Assembly: GCF_014197245.1 (NCBI RefSeq)
Contig: NZ_JACIFF010000004.1
Location: forward strand, 1-64,000
Direction of reading: 5' to 3'
Source of the DNA: Neolewinella aquimaris
Lineage (GTDB): Bacteria; Bacteroidota; Bacteroidia; Chitinophagales; Saprospiraceae
DNA length: 64,000 bases
Shown: piece by piece, positions 25,030 to 34,700 of the stretch
How positions within the stretch are numbered: position 1 is the stretch's first letter
Layout of the letters: every line of letters starts with the position of its first letter
Program-made: the position numbers and the translations under genes
The notes under the pieces: model-generated
Databases searched by the model: none
What the model saw: only the letters and a program-made list of their open reading frames with translations
Told to the model about the DNA's origin: nothing

Positions 25030-25072
25030 CGTACTATTTACGTATATACGCAAGCTTTTGGGCAGAAATATC

Positions 25073-25108
25073 GACACCGTCCAACGGCTTAAGCCGTCGG
25101 ACGGTGTC
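25073..25108 (-). terminator. 36-bp palindrome after mobA
   Basis: GACACCGTCCAACGGCTT is followed directly by its complement with one mismatch. It lies 56 bp after the mobA stop and 45 bp before the nirB -7 box. There is no good U-tract, so it may be a weak terminator that separates mobA from nirB, or a processing or regulatory structure. Confidence 0.5.
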
Positions 25109-25163
25109 AGAAACCCGCAGAATTCCGTAGTACGTAAATACGTAGGCCACCCTTTTCACGCGA

Positions 25164-26240
25164 TCACCCCAGCAACTCCTGCACCCGCCGCCGCTCCTCC
25201 GGGGTGTTGGCGTTGGTGAGGGGCTCAAGGTCCTCGAGGTCAACGATGGCGGTATTGCTGTTGATGAGCAACTTGCGCGGACAGGAATACCCCAAAGCCA
25301 GAAACTGCAGCAAACGCGGATACGCCCGCGGCTCGTAAATGGCCACCAGCGGCTCGGGCCACTCCCGACCGGGACCACGAACGGCGGTGGCCACGTGATC
25401 CGGCCGACGGGCGGAAATCAATTGACGTAAAGTCGGTGCTTCGAGCAGGGGCAGGTCGCAGGCGAGAACCAGCCAGGCCGCATCCGGATCAATGAGGAAG
25501 GCGGAGCAGATGGCACCGGCCGGGCCGAGCCCCAGAAAACGGTCGGTAACTACCGGTATGGGGAAACGATCGCCGTCCTCCGCCTCACGAACCGAGACGC
25601 TGGCCGCAACACCCAGATCGGCGCAGACCTTCGCCAGTCGCTCGACTTCCGTATTCCCGTCGCGGTACACGAGTTTGCTTTTGTCCTCTCCCATTCGTTC
25701 ACTCCGCCCCCCGGCAAGGATCAATGCCCGCAAGCGGGGCACGGCGGCACGCAATTCGTCGGCAATGAGCGGAAGCAGCTCCCCCACCCGCTCCAGCGGG
25801 TACACCGGCGCCGCGGGCAGCCATTCGGGCAGTTCGCCACTCACGTGCACGACCGCGAACACATCGCTCAGTTGGTCCCTTCTTCGCTCCAGCGTTCCCG
25901 CCTTATTTTCGTCTACGAAGACGATCTGCCGGGCGGCCGGATAGTGGTTGCCGTTGACAAGTGCAAGATCGTACGCCTGACCCAGCAGCCGGTCGTCGAA
26001 GTCGTTCCAGGATGCGTCCGGAGCGGTAAAGTGCTTGCGGTCATAGCGCACGGATGTCGGCACGTCGGGTTCGTGGTGCTCGCCGGTGACCAGCAGACAG
26101 CGGAAGTCGCGCGAGAGCGAATCGGCCCACGCCCGCATCAATTTTTCCATGCGTTCGCAAGTAGAACCGACGAGGGCAAATTCGGTACGGGCGTAATTTC
26201 CCAGGGCGGGGCGGGCGATTTTCGGGTGCTTCTGGTGCAT
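25164..26240 (-). CDS. mobA: Degenerate MobB-like domain fused to MobA
   Basis: 358 residues. The C-terminal half (about 170-358) is molybdenum-cofactor guanylyltransferase: LRALILAGGRSERMGEDKSK binds GTP, LACDLPLLEAPTLRQL carries the metal-binding Asp. It attaches GMP to molybdopterin, giving the MGD that nitrate reductase requires. The first 165 residues resemble MobB in plan (TEFALVGSTCERMEKLMRAW, then DLALVNGNHYPAARQIVFVD), but the Walker A loop GxxGxGKT is absent. It could be a structural leftover or a binding module. It overlaps neither neighbour; moeA lies 11 bp upstream on the same strand. Confidence 0.8.
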   Translation of the reverse strand: MHQKHPKIARPALGNYARTEFALVGSTCERMEKLMRAWADSLSRDFRCLLVTGEHHEPDVPTSVRYDRKHFTAPDASWNDFDDRLLGQAYDLALVNGNHYPAARQIVFVDENKAGTLERRRDQLSDVFAVVHVSGELPEWLPAAPVYPLERVGELLPLIADELRAAVPRLRALILAGGRSERMGEDKSKLVYRDGNTEVERLAKVCADLGVAASVSVREAEDGDRFPIPVVTDRFLGLGPAGAICSAFLIDPDAAWLVLACDLPLLEAPTLRQLISARRPDHVATAVRGPGREWPEPLVAIYEPRAYPRLLQFLALGYSCPRKLLINSNTAIVDLEDLEPLTNANTPEERRRVQELLG

Positions 26241-26251
26241 GGCGGCCGGAG

Positions 26252-27442
26252 TTAGAGGAGGCGGAGGGGTAAGTATGGAAAACTTTCGCCGGCGGGAAAG
26301 TTGGATCGGTCGGCGGAAAGCACGGCAAATCCGTCGGTACGGAGCAGACTTACGAGGTCTCCACTGCCACTGCCGACCACCGGTCGGGCGCTCAGCACTT
26401 CGGTAGAAGCATCGACCGTTACGGATAAAAACAGCGTAAGGGCGGGCAAAAAGCTTACCTCCTCGGCCAGGCCAACGGCATATTTGTCATCCGCTACTCC
26501 CAGTTGTCGCCGCAACCACGGTCCGACGTACGCCACCGCACCTACTAGGCTCGACACCGGATTTCCGGGCAGGGCAAACACCATAGCGTCCGCATTGCGG
26601 CCTACCCACAGGGGTTTTCCCGGTCGCTGGGCCACGCGGTGGAAGAGTCGTTCGATGCCGGCCGCGGCCAGCCAGTCGGGCACGTGATCCAGCTTGCCCT
26701 TCGATACGCCACCGCTGAGGAGGAGCAGGTCGTGGCGATCGATCAGGTTGCGGAGTTTTTCCTGTCCCCGGTCGGCGGCATCGGGCAGGTGGTCCAGGGT
26801 GGGCTCGATGCCGACGGACCGGAAAAGTCCCGCCAGCTGGTGCACGTTGGAACTGCGGATCTGGTGATCGAGGGGCGTGCGGTCTACCGGTACCACCTCG
26901 TCTCCGGTAGAGGCGATCGCGACGCGGGGCAGGCGACCCACTTTTACCTGTGCCACGCCGTAGGTGGCAAGTATCGCCAGTTCCGCCGGCCCGATCTTTC
27001 GCCCCGCTTCCATCATCAGGTCACCAGCCACGGCATCCTTGGCCCTCCGGTGAATGCTATTGCCGTCCGTAACCCCCTCCGGCAACCGGAAGTCCTGTCC
27101 GTCTTTTTCGAGGTCCTCGTAGCGGATCACCGTGGTGGTGCCGGGTGGCAGGGGCGCGCCCGTCATGACTTCCACGCACTGCGTTTTATCGCGCAGGACT
27201 TGGGGGGCGGTACCCGCGGGAGCAAGGTGGGAAACCGAAAAGCGACGCTGACCGGCGGCATACGCGGTGTAATCCACGGCAATGCCGTCCATGGCCACGC
27301 GGTCGAAAGGGGGCTGGTCGCGGTCGGCGTGCACTTCCTGGCGTAGGACGCGGCCGGTCGCCCGGTCGAGGGGGACGGTTTCGGTGCCCCAGTCGAAGGA
27401 TTGCTGCAGGACAAGGTCGAGGGCGGCGCTGTAGTGGATCAT
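26252..27442 (-). CDS. moeA: Molybdopterin molybdotransferase
   Basis: 396 residues that insert molybdate into adenylylated molybdopterin. Family marks are LDRATGRVLRQEVHADRDQP and FDRVAMDGIAV near the N-terminus, VMTGAPLPPGTTTVIRYEDL, VAIASTGDEVVPV, and the substrate loop LLLSGGVSKGKLDHVPDWL. The length is normal. With the MobA fusion 11 bp downstream it supplies cofactor for the nitrate reductase. The earlier cofactor steps (moaA to moaE) are not in this window. Confidence 0.92.
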   Translation of the reverse strand: MIHYSAALDLVLQQSFDWGTETVPLDRATGRVLRQEVHADRDQPPFDRVAMDGIAVDYTAYAAGQRRFSVSHLAPAGTAPQVLRDKTQCVEVMTGAPLPPGTTTVIRYEDLEKDGQDFRLPEGVTDGNSIHRRAKDAVAGDLMMEAGRKIGPAELAILATYGVAQVKVGRLPRVAIASTGDEVVPVDRTPLDHQIRSSNVHQLAGLFRSVGIEPTLDHLPDAADRGQEKLRNLIDRHDLLLLSGGVSKGKLDHVPDWLAAAGIERLFHRVAQRPGKPLWVGRNADAMVFALPGNPVSSLVGAVAYVGPWLRRQLGVADDKYAVGLAEEVSFLPALTLFLSVTVDASTEVLSARPVVGSGSGDLVSLLRTDGFAVLSADRSNFPAGESFPYLPLRLL

Positions 27443-27510
27443 GGGGGTAAGGTAGGCTACTCGGCGTGCAAGGTATCCACTTTGGTTACGCGGCGTGCAA
27501 CGCCTCGACC

Positions 27511-29340
27511 TCAGAGGTAGCGGCTGACGATTTCCGCTGCACGCTCCTGCACTTCCGTGTCCCTCACCAGTCCGGGTGCGTGCCAGGGCTTCACGCGAGC
27601 GTCGATCACGACCGGACCCCGGCAGCCCCAGTGCTTGTGCTCGGTGAAGGCGTCGATGCCGTGTACGTCGTGACTCGGGTTGCTGCGGGTGAAGGTGGCC
27701 CAGACGAAATTGGAGAAGTCGGCGGCGAGGAAGTCGCTGTCGTCGCAGAGGATGAGGAGGGGGTGGGTGAGGGAGTGAAGGAGTGAAGGGGTGGAGGAGT
27801 GAAGGAATGAAGGGGTGGATTCCAGCCGTTTGACATCTTCGTAGCTATTCTTGTCATTGAAGGGGGGCGCTTCGATGGCCAGGATGCCCGGGGCGACCAT
27901 GCGGGGGTTGCCGAAGCCTGCGGGTAGCTGCAGCTGATCGGGGATTTCGGTGGCCAGCTCCCGTCGTTTTTCGCCGCGACAGGCCCAGATGAGTTTGGAG
28001 CCCGCGTTCCAGCCGGAGCCGGAGTAGTCCAGGGTATCGATGGTGGTGCGGGTCTGGAAGTGGAGGTCGCGGGTGGGGTCGAAGCGTTCGAGTAGGTGCT
28101 GAAAGAAGGCCGGTTGGTCGTTGGCGTCGAGATCGGGGTTGTCCTCTTCGGCGACGATGAGGCAGTACTTGGCGAGGCTCGTCTGTCCCGAGCCCAGAAT
28201 GCGGTTGGCCTGGGTGATAATTTCTTCCGGCACCCGCTCGCGGAAGGGCATGTAGCGTTCCGATCCGATGGCCAGGAGGAGGGGGTGAACGCCCGCTTCG
28301 TCGACCGCATTGATCTGGCGGATGCCGGGAAATTCACCCGGAGTGAGCTCCTTGACGATCTTGTGGATGAGGTAGCCAAAGTTGGAATCCTCCGCCGGCG
28401 GGCGCCCCACGACCGTGAAGTGCCACAGCGGGTCCCTGCGGTGCCAGACGGCCTCTACGTCCATGACCGGAAAGTCGTGCTGTAGGGAATAGTAGCCCAG
28501 GTGATCGCCGAAGGGCCCTTCCGGTTTTTTCTCTCCCTTGCGAATGGTGCCGGTGATCACGAAGTCGGCGTCGGCGGAGAGCAGGTGATCGCCGTCCCAG
28601 GCATATCCGAAGCGGCGGCCGGCCAGCATTCCGGCGAAGGTCATTTCGCTCAGTCCCTCGGGCAGCGGCATGATGGCGCAGAAGGCGTGGCTCGGCGGTC
28701 CGCCCACGAAAATCGAGCAGCGGAAGGGCTCGTCCGACTTCAGGTACTCGGTGTGGTGCACGCCGATGCCGCGGTGCAACTGGTAGTGGAGACCAATTTC
28801 TTCGTTCGGCCGGTAGTCGTTGCCGGTGAGCTGGATGCGGTACATGCCGATGTTGCTCTGCATCACTTTTTTGCTGCCGGGTGGCAGCGTACACACCTGG
28901 GGCAGGGTCACGAAAGCACCGCCGTCCATGGGCCACGATTTGATGAGCGGCAGCTGGTCGATCGTCGTTTTAGCGTACTGGACGGCGGGGCGCAGGTGCC
29001 GGCGCGGGAAGGCGGAGAGCGCAGTAAATGGGCTTCCAACGTAGCGCAGCGGGTTCTTTGCGAAGTTGGCGGGGTCGGCCTTGAGCTCTACGACCTTTTT
29101 GACCCGCGGCAGGGTATCGCGGAAGAGGAAATCGGTGCGCTCCCGGGTGCCGTAGAGGTTGGAGAGGGCCTGAAAGGGACTGCCCTTCACGCGCTCGTAG
29201 AGGACGGCCGGGCCGCCGGCAGCGAATACCTGGCGGTGGATCTCGGCCATTTCCAGGTCGGGGTCGACGGTTTCGGTGATGCGGATCAACTGACCCGTGC
29301 GTTCGAGGTCGGCGGCGGCGGCGCGGAGGGAGGCGTACAT
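27511..29340 (-). CDS. UbiD-family prenyl-FMN decarboxylase
   Basis: 609 residues. UbiD marks include YASLRAAAADLERTGQLI at the N-terminus, NIGMYRIQLTGND, GLHYQLHRGIGVHH, EGPFGDHLGYY with the conserved Glu/Asp cluster, and GLSEMTFAGMLAGRRF. Members decarboxylate aromatic or unsaturated acids using prenylated FMN made by UbiX (not in the window); the substrate cannot be told. I chose the ATG at 29340 (MYASLR). Near the C-terminus a C/T-rich repeat is translated in frame as about 20 Ser/His/Leu/Pro/Thr residues, an insertion relative to the fold. Confidence 0.85.
   Translation of the reverse strand: MYASLRAAAADLERTGQLIRITETVDPDLEMAEIHRQVFAAGGPAVLYERVKGSPFQALSNLYGTRERTDFLFRDTLPRVKKVVELKADPANFAKNPLRYVGSPFTALSAFPRRHLRPAVQYAKTTIDQLPLIKSWPMDGGAFVTLPQVCTLPPGSKKVMQSNIGMYRIQLTGNDYRPNEEIGLHYQLHRGIGVHHTEYLKSDEPFRCSIFVGGPPSHAFCAIMPLPEGLSEMTFAGMLAGRRFGYAWDGDHLLSADADFVITGTIRKGEKKPEGPFGDHLGYYSLQHDFPVMDVEAVWHRRDPLWHFTVVGRPPAEDSNFGYLIHKIVKELTPGEFPGIRQINAVDEAGVHPLLLAIGSERYMPFRERVPEEIITQANRILGSGQTSLAKYCLIVAEEDNPDLDANDQPAFFQHLLERFDPTRDLHFQTRTTIDTLDYSGSGWNAGSKLIWACRGEKRRELATEIPDQLQLPAGFGNPRMVAPGILAIEAPPFNDKNSYEDVKRLESTPSFLHSSTPSLLHSLTHPLLILCDDSDFLAADFSNFVWATFTRSNPSHDVHGIDAFTEHKHWGCRGPVVIDARVKPWHAPGLVRDTEVQERAAEIVSRYL
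27751..27819 (-). repeat. C/T-rich repeat inserted in frame in the ubiD-like gene
   Basis: On the coding strand this reads CCACCCCTTCATTCC, then CTTCACTCC-type units. It translates to STPSFLHSSTPSLLHSLTHP, a low-complexity stretch. It belongs to the same repeat type as 16153-16217 and 17319-17384 and keeps the reading frame. Confidence 0.7.
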
Positions 29341-29406
29341 GCCTGCAACAATGAGGGGGGAGCGGATTTGGTTGCGAGGGGGAGGATGCTTCCCGAAGAC
29401 CCGGCC

Positions 29407-29441
29407 TAAAAAAGCCAACCCCCGGCCTAACGGGCCGGGGG
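29407..29441 (-). terminator. Intrinsic terminator upstream of the ubiD-like gene
   Basis: A 9-bp stem (CCCCCGGCC / GGCCGGGGG, 29419-29441) is followed on the minus strand by TTGGCTTTTTT. It points to a short transcript arriving from the right, matching the small minus-strand frame at 29621-29728, or to attenuation ahead of the ubiD-like gene. Confidence 0.7.
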
Positions 29442-29620
29442 CATTTGGGATCTGAGAGACACTTTAAAAAAACACTAATCCAATCTAAAAATTCTATAGG
29501 CTGATCATAAATCTACCGCACTTACACCAAATTGGAGCACTTTGGATTTACCCGCACGGAAAAAATCCGGCACTTTTGGCGCGTCGCACACTGGGCGCGG
29601 AACCGTTTAAAGTCCGTTAC

Positions 29621-29728
29621 CTACCTTTTCGGCGCCAACGGACACCGCTTACAGTACTTTCCCTTCTTCAGGTATTTTTCGCAGCATTTCTTCTTTTTCC
29701 CTTTTTTCTCCTTCTTTTTCTTTCCCAT
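29621..29728 (-). CDS. 35-residue Lys/Cys-rich peptide
   Basis: Begins MGKKKKEKKGKKKK and continues with CCEKYLKKGKYCKRCP, four cysteines in a CC...C-x2-C arrangement among lysines. The cysteine spacing suggests a small metal site, and the basic tract would bind nucleic acid or membrane. Similar tiny Lys/Cys frames occur in Bacteroidota from memory, without known function. An alternative start lies 9 bases upstream (29737). Its ATG overlaps the ATG of the divergent sulfotransferase (shared CATG at 29726-29729). A minus-strand terminator follows at 29407-29441. Possible chance frame on a poly-pyrimidine tract. Confidence 0.5.
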   Translation of the reverse strand: MGKKKKEKKGKKKKCCEKYLKKGKYCKRCPLAPKR

Positions 29729-30458
29729 GCTTCCCATAACCCGCCAGCGCATCAACCTGTGGTCATCACCGCGTAATATTAGTACGGCAATTATGTACGC
29801 CTTTGCCCAGCGGTCGGACACCCACGTCGTCGATGAGCCCCTCTACGCCCACTACCTGCTCCACCAGCCTACCGAAGCCAGTCATCCGGGCCGAGAAACC
29901 GTGCTGGCCAATCAATCGGGAGACGGCCGGGAAGTGGTGCGACAGATGCTACACGAGGACTACGGAAAGCCGACGGTCGTATTCAAGCAGATGACCCACC
30001 ACCTGGTCGACCTTCCCCTGGATTTTCTGGACGAGATGACCAATGTCCTGCTGATCCGTGATCCCCGTGAGATCCTGGCCTCCTTTTCCCAGGTCATCGA
30101 ACGGGTTACCGCGGAGGACATCGGCTTACCCCAGCAGGCCCGGCTTTTTGCCCATTTGCACGGCACCCGCGGCCCCGCCACCGTGGTTGACAGCCGCCGT
30201 TTGCTGGAAAATCCGGCGGGCGTTCTCGAAAAACTTTGTCACCGTCTCGCACTTCCCTACGACCCGGCCATGCTCAGTTGGCCCCCGGGCCCCAAACCCT
30301 ACGACGGCAGCTGGGCCGAGCACTGGTACGCCGGCGTTCACGGGAGTACGGGCTTCCGGGCATACCGGCCCAAACCCATCCGACTTTCCCCGGCGCTGAA
30401 CGATATTGCGGAGCAGTGTCGACCCATTTACACAGAACTGCTTGCCCACGCACTTTAG
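29727..30458 (+). CDS. Sulfotransferase-family protein
   Basis: 243 residues. RINLWSSPRNISTAIMYAFA matches the P-loop-like 5' PAPS-binding region of sulfotransferase-family proteins, and LLIRDPREILASFSQVIER the 3'-phosphate-binding segment. The usual start MxRINLWSSPRN supports the ATG at 29727. It is followed 10 bp later by the branched-chain aminotransferase gene, a pairing that suggests action on an amino- or keto-acid derivative, but the substrate is unknown. Confidence 0.75.
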   Translation: MLPITRQRINLWSSPRNISTAIMYAFAQRSDTHVVDEPLYAHYLLHQPTEASHPGRETVLANQSGDGREVVRQMLHEDYGKPTVVFKQMTHHLVDLPLDFLDEMTNVLLIRDPREILASFSQVIERVTAEDIGLPQQARLFAHLHGTRGPATVVDSRRLLENPAGVLEKLCHRLALPYDPAMLSWPPGPKPYDGSWAEHWYAGVHGSTGFRAYRPKPIRLSPALNDIAEQCRPIYTELLAHAL

Positions 30459-30468
30459 GAAATTAGCT

Positions 30469-31365
30469 ATGCTACAAGGATTTAACCCCGCCAACAAGGA
30501 CATCCAGGTTTACATCGACGGCGAACTGCTGCACCGCGACGAGGCGAAAATCAGTGTCTTCGACAGCAGCGTACAGGGCGGTGATGCCGTCTGGGAAGGA
30601 CTGCGGGTGTACGACGGCCGGGTGTTCTCGCTGAATGCTCACCTAGACCGACTCTTTGACTCCGCCCACGCGCTGTGGTTTCAGGGTGTACCGCCCCGGG
30701 AAACCGTCGTGGAAGCTATTCGTCAGACGCTCGAAGCCAACGACATGCACGACGACGTTCACATCCGGCTCACCCTTACCCGCGGCCGTAAGATCACCTC
30801 CGGCATGGATCCCCGTCTCAACCAGGCGGGCTGCACGCTGATCGTACTGGCCGAGCACAAGCCCCCGGTATATCCCGAATCGATCACCCTGGCGACCAGC
30901 TCCGTACGGCGCAACAGTCCGATGAGCGTCGACTCCAAGATCCACCACAACAACCTGATCAACAACATTATGGCCAAGATCGAAGCCAACCAGGCGGGGG
31001 CGGATGCCGGATTGATGCTCGATAAGGACGGTTTCGTGTCGGAAGCCAATGGCGTCAACGTTTTCCTCATCCGTCGCGGAAAAGTACGGACCCCCTGGGC
31101 GGATTACTGTCTGCCGGGCATCACCCGCGCTACGGTGATTCGGCTGTGCAACGCCCACGGCATTCCCTGCGAGGAAGCCCGCCTCTCCCCCAGCGAATTT
31201 TACGTGGCCGACGAGGTCTTCACCACCGGCACCATGGGCGAGCTGACGAGAGTACGGGCCATCGACGGGCGGGAAATCGTGAATAAGTACGGGGGGTCGG
31301 TACTGGAGCAGGTGCAGGAGATGTTTCGGGAGCTGACGCGGTCGGCGGGGACGCGGTTGGTGTGA
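30469..31365 (+). CDS. Class IV (branched-chain type) aminotransferase
   Basis: 298 residues of the PLP fold-type IV family. VYIDGELLHRDEAKISVFDS and GDAVWEGLRVYDGRVF are N-terminal marks. The PLP lysine lies in SKIHHNNLINNIMAK; SEANGVNVFLIRRGKV and FTTGTMGELTRV are the cofactor-phosphate and substrate loops. It interconverts amino and keto acids; the segment GDAVWEGLR and the family context favour branched-chain substrates (IlvE-like), though D-amino-acid or 4-amino-4-deoxychorismate relatives are possible. It forms a two-gene operon with the sulfotransferase-like gene. Confidence 0.85.
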   Translation: MLQGFNPANKDIQVYIDGELLHRDEAKISVFDSSVQGGDAVWEGLRVYDGRVFSLNAHLDRLFDSAHALWFQGVPPRETVVEAIRQTLEANDMHDDVHIRLTLTRGRKITSGMDPRLNQAGCTLIVLAEHKPPVYPESITLATSSVRRNSPMSVDSKIHHNNLINNIMAKIEANQAGADAGLMLDKDGFVSEANGVNVFLIRRGKVRTPWADYCLPGITRATVIRLCNAHGIPCEEARLSPSEFYVADEVFTTGTMGELTRVRAIDGREIVNKYGGSVLEQVQEMFRELTRSAGTRLV

Positions 31366-31376
31366 TGGGGTAGGAC

Positions 31377-31585
31377 GAGCGGCCTTTGGTCCGAGACTTT
31401 TTTTAAACGCAGATTTAGGCAGATTTTTTTCGCGGATTTTCGCAGATTCAGGCAAAGCATAAGGTAGAGCGGCCTTTGATCCGAGACACTTCACCACGGA
31501 TGGCCACTGATTTTCACGGATTTTTGTCCTCCGCCGAATGCTTCGGCTGGCGCCATAAAGCGGTAGCTGAAGTTCGTCGGCCGAT
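31377..31585 (+). repeat. Composite dispersed repeat, left copy
   Basis: The gene-free stretch 31366-31787 holds GCGGCCTTTGRTCCGAGAC twice (31379-31397, 31469-31487), CGCAGATT-type tracts between them, CACCACGGATGGCCAC (31492-31507) and an inverted REP-like element (31526-31585, CCGCCGAATGCTTCGGC ... GTTCGTCGGCCGA). The block 31465-31585 reappears inverted at 36503-36630, so the two copies flank the genes at 31788-36480. Nothing coding is apparent; the 72-codon antisense frame here is repeat-derived. Confidence 0.7.
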
Positions 31586-31787
31586 TAGGGCTGTTTGGGA
31601 GACAGGTCGTGCGGTGGCTGGTCCGGTACATTGACCGCGGATCACGTAAAAGTCGCAGATTACGTCGCGGGTTCGAATCCAGCGGCTTCCGATTCGAGTC
31701 ATAGAGCACAGTTGCCTACTGCATTGAGTAAATGCTTAGTAGTCTGCGGAACTTCGTATACTTGGTAGCTCAAGTCGAATCCGCACC

Positions 31788-34700
31788 ATGCACCGAAACC
31801 CCCGGAAATCGAACTCCCTTTTGCCCTGGTTAGCCGTAGCGGTGTCGCTGCTTTGGATGACCGGCTGCGGTAGGGGTACCGAGGAGGACTGGATCGCCGC
31901 GGTTCCGGATCAGCCGGATTTTACTTATGACGTCAAGCCTATTTTGTCCGATCGCTGCTTTACCTGCCACGGTCCGGATCCGACAAAGCAGAAGGCCGGA
32001 CTCGCCCTGCATACCGCGGAGGGTGCTTTCGCGGAGCTGTCCGATAGTCCCGGACGTTTTGCCATCGTACCCGGAGATCCCGCGGCAAGTGAAGTGTACC
32101 GGCGCATCACCAGCGAGCGGGCAGATATGGTCATGCCCCCACCAGAGAGCCACCTGACTACGGACGCTTACGAGCGCGAAGTGATTCGGCGGTGGATCGA
32201 GCAGGGGGCGACCTACCAGCCCCACTGGGCGTTTACGGCACCGCAGCCGGTTGCCGTGCCGGAGGTGGACGATGCAAATAATTGGGCCCGGAGTCCGATC
32301 GATAAATTTGTACTCGCGACCCTGAAGAGAAAGGGGATGGAGCCCAGTCCTGAAGCGGATAAATCCACCCTCCTGCGTCGGGTGACCTTTGACCTCACCG
32401 GCCTGCCGCCGACCCCGGAGGAGATCGAAGCCTTTCTGGCGGACAATTCCCCGGACGCCTACGATAAAGTGGTCGACCGGCTGCTCGCTTCCCCCCACTA
32501 CGGCGAGCGGATGGCCTCCATCTGGTTGGATCTGAGCCGCTACGCCGACAGTCACGGGTACCAGGACGACCGTCCGCGCACCATGTGGCCCTGGCGCGAC
32601 TGGGTCGTAAGTGCCTACAACCAAAACCTGAATTACCGCGACTTCGTCACCTGGCAACTGGCCGGCGACCTGCTGCCCGACGCGACCTACGCCCAACGGC
32701 TAGCTACCGGCTTCAACCGCAACCACCCCATCACCCAGGAGGGCGGGATCATCCCGGAAGAGTACCTGGCCGAATACGCCAGCGACCGTACCCACGTCTT
32801 CGGCACCGCTTTCCTCGGCCTTACTGTGGAGTGCGCCAAGTGCCATACCCATAAGTACGATCCGATCCTCCACACCGACTACTACCAGCTCACCGCCTTC
32901 TTCAACAACATCAACGAGCGGGGTGCGGCCAACGGCTACTACGACGAAGCCCCCGTACCGAATATGCCGATCGAGGATCCCGCACTAGTGGAGCGGATGG
33001 ACGGGGTAAAGCAGTACATCGCACGGTTGGAAAGCACCCAGCGGGAACTGGAGCAGTCCCGCGGTGTGCCGACCGTACATGCACCGGAGGAGTCAGCGGC
33101 GGAACTCCTGGACCGGGGGCTGATCGCCCACTACCGCCTCGATGACAACCGGGGAAAACGCACCCTTGCTACGGTGCCGGAAGATGGGATCGGCTGGATG
33201 AACTACAACCTGCCACCAACTTTTGCGGACGTCAAGGTAACTGAGGGGAAGAGCGGCGATGCCCTGGCGTTTGACGGAGAAAACTACGTCTCCCTCGGCC
33301 TGGTCGGCGATTTCGAGCACCACCAGCCCTTCTCCGCGACCGTCTGGATCAAGCACAACGGGCGGGGTGATTCGCGCGCGATCTTCGGCAAGCGCATGGA
33401 CGAACTGCGGCATAATGGCTACGACCTGGTACTCACCGGAAACAACAAACTGGCCTTCCGCCTGGCGGGTTACTGGTGGCAACCGGACCAGTATCCTGAG
33501 GGCCTCGAAGCCGTGGAGGTGCAGAGTGTAGCTTCCGTCCCCGCCGGTTCCTGGCAGCAGGTGTCGGTCACTTACGACGGCTCCGGGCGGGCGGACGGCA
33601 TTCAGCTATACCTGGGCGGACGAGCGCAGGAGCAACGAACCTTGGTCGATAACCTGCGGGGCAACACCATCCTGAACGGCAACCACTTTTCTCTGGGCAA
33701 CTGGAACCAACGCGGAAAAATAAAGGGAGCGCTGGGCGGCTTTGCCGGCGGCGCGATCGACGAACTGCGGCTGTACGACCGTGAGCTTAGTCCGGTGGAA
33801 ATAGCACTACTGGCCCGGACGACCACTCCCGAAGACTACCCGGAAGGCCCGCTTTCCCTGGATCGGTTTGCACCCGCGTCCGCGCATAAACATAAGCTGC
33901 TGCACTATTCGGACGTGTACCGCCGCAATGTGGAGCTGCTGGATAGCCTACGGGCGGTGGATCAAAGCCTGCCCTCCGTCATGGTGATGGAAGAACGCGA
34001 CACGGTGGCCCCGACCTACCTGCGACTGCGGGGGGAATACGACAAGCTTGGAGAGCGGGTCGAGCGCAAAGCACCGAGTGCCCTGCCTCCCCTACCGGAC
34101 GACGCGCCGAAGAACCGCCTCGGACTGGCGCAGTGGCTGTTCTCCGAAGAGCACCCCCTCACCGCACGGGTTGCCGTGAACCGATTGTGGCAGCAAATTT
34201 TCGGCCGCGGACTCGTCAAAACCGCCGACGACTTCGGCAACCAGGGGGAGCTGCCCACTCACCCGGAACTGCTGGACTATTTGGCCCTCGAATACCGCGA
34301 CGGGGGGTGGGATACAAAAGCGATGCTGCGAACGATGGTGCTCTCCAGCACCTACCGGCAGAGCGGACACCTACGTCCCGGCGACCGCGAACGGGACACC
34401 GAAAACAAGTGGCTGGCGCGCGGACCGGCCGGCAAACTCACCGCCGAAATGCTGCGTGACCAGGCGCTTGCCGCCAGCGGACTACTCAACGACGAGATCG
34501 GCGGAAAGTGGGTAAAGCCGTACCAACCCAAGGGGCTCTGGAACGAAATGGCCTCCGAGATTGGGGAGCCCGTCTACCGTCCGAGCCGGGGATCCGACCT
34601 GTTTCGTCGCAGCCTCTACACCTACTTCAAACGCACCATCCCGCCCCCGGATATGCTCACGATGGACGCCGCCGAGCGGACCGTCTGTACGGTGAAACGA

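Larger units (their letters stand above)
25002..25144. promoter_or_regulatory. Cluster of six TACGTA sites upstream of nirB
   Basis: TACGTA occurs at 25002, 25014, 25028, 25039, 25131 and 25139 in the 180-bp spacer before nirB. The spacings 12, 14 and 11 bp in the first four suggest binding along one face of the helix. The same hexamer is clustered at 13122-13233. Confidence 0.6.

Noticed and set aside
31660-31690. tRNA-like T-arm (GGGTTCGAATCC) in the spacer
   Set aside because: The T-stem has a mismatch and no acceptor, D or anticodon arm can be folded around it; the stretch is next to the repeats and ends without a tRNA 3' end.
31491-31709. 72-codon antisense frame
   Set aside because: Translates the dispersed repeat; not a protein.
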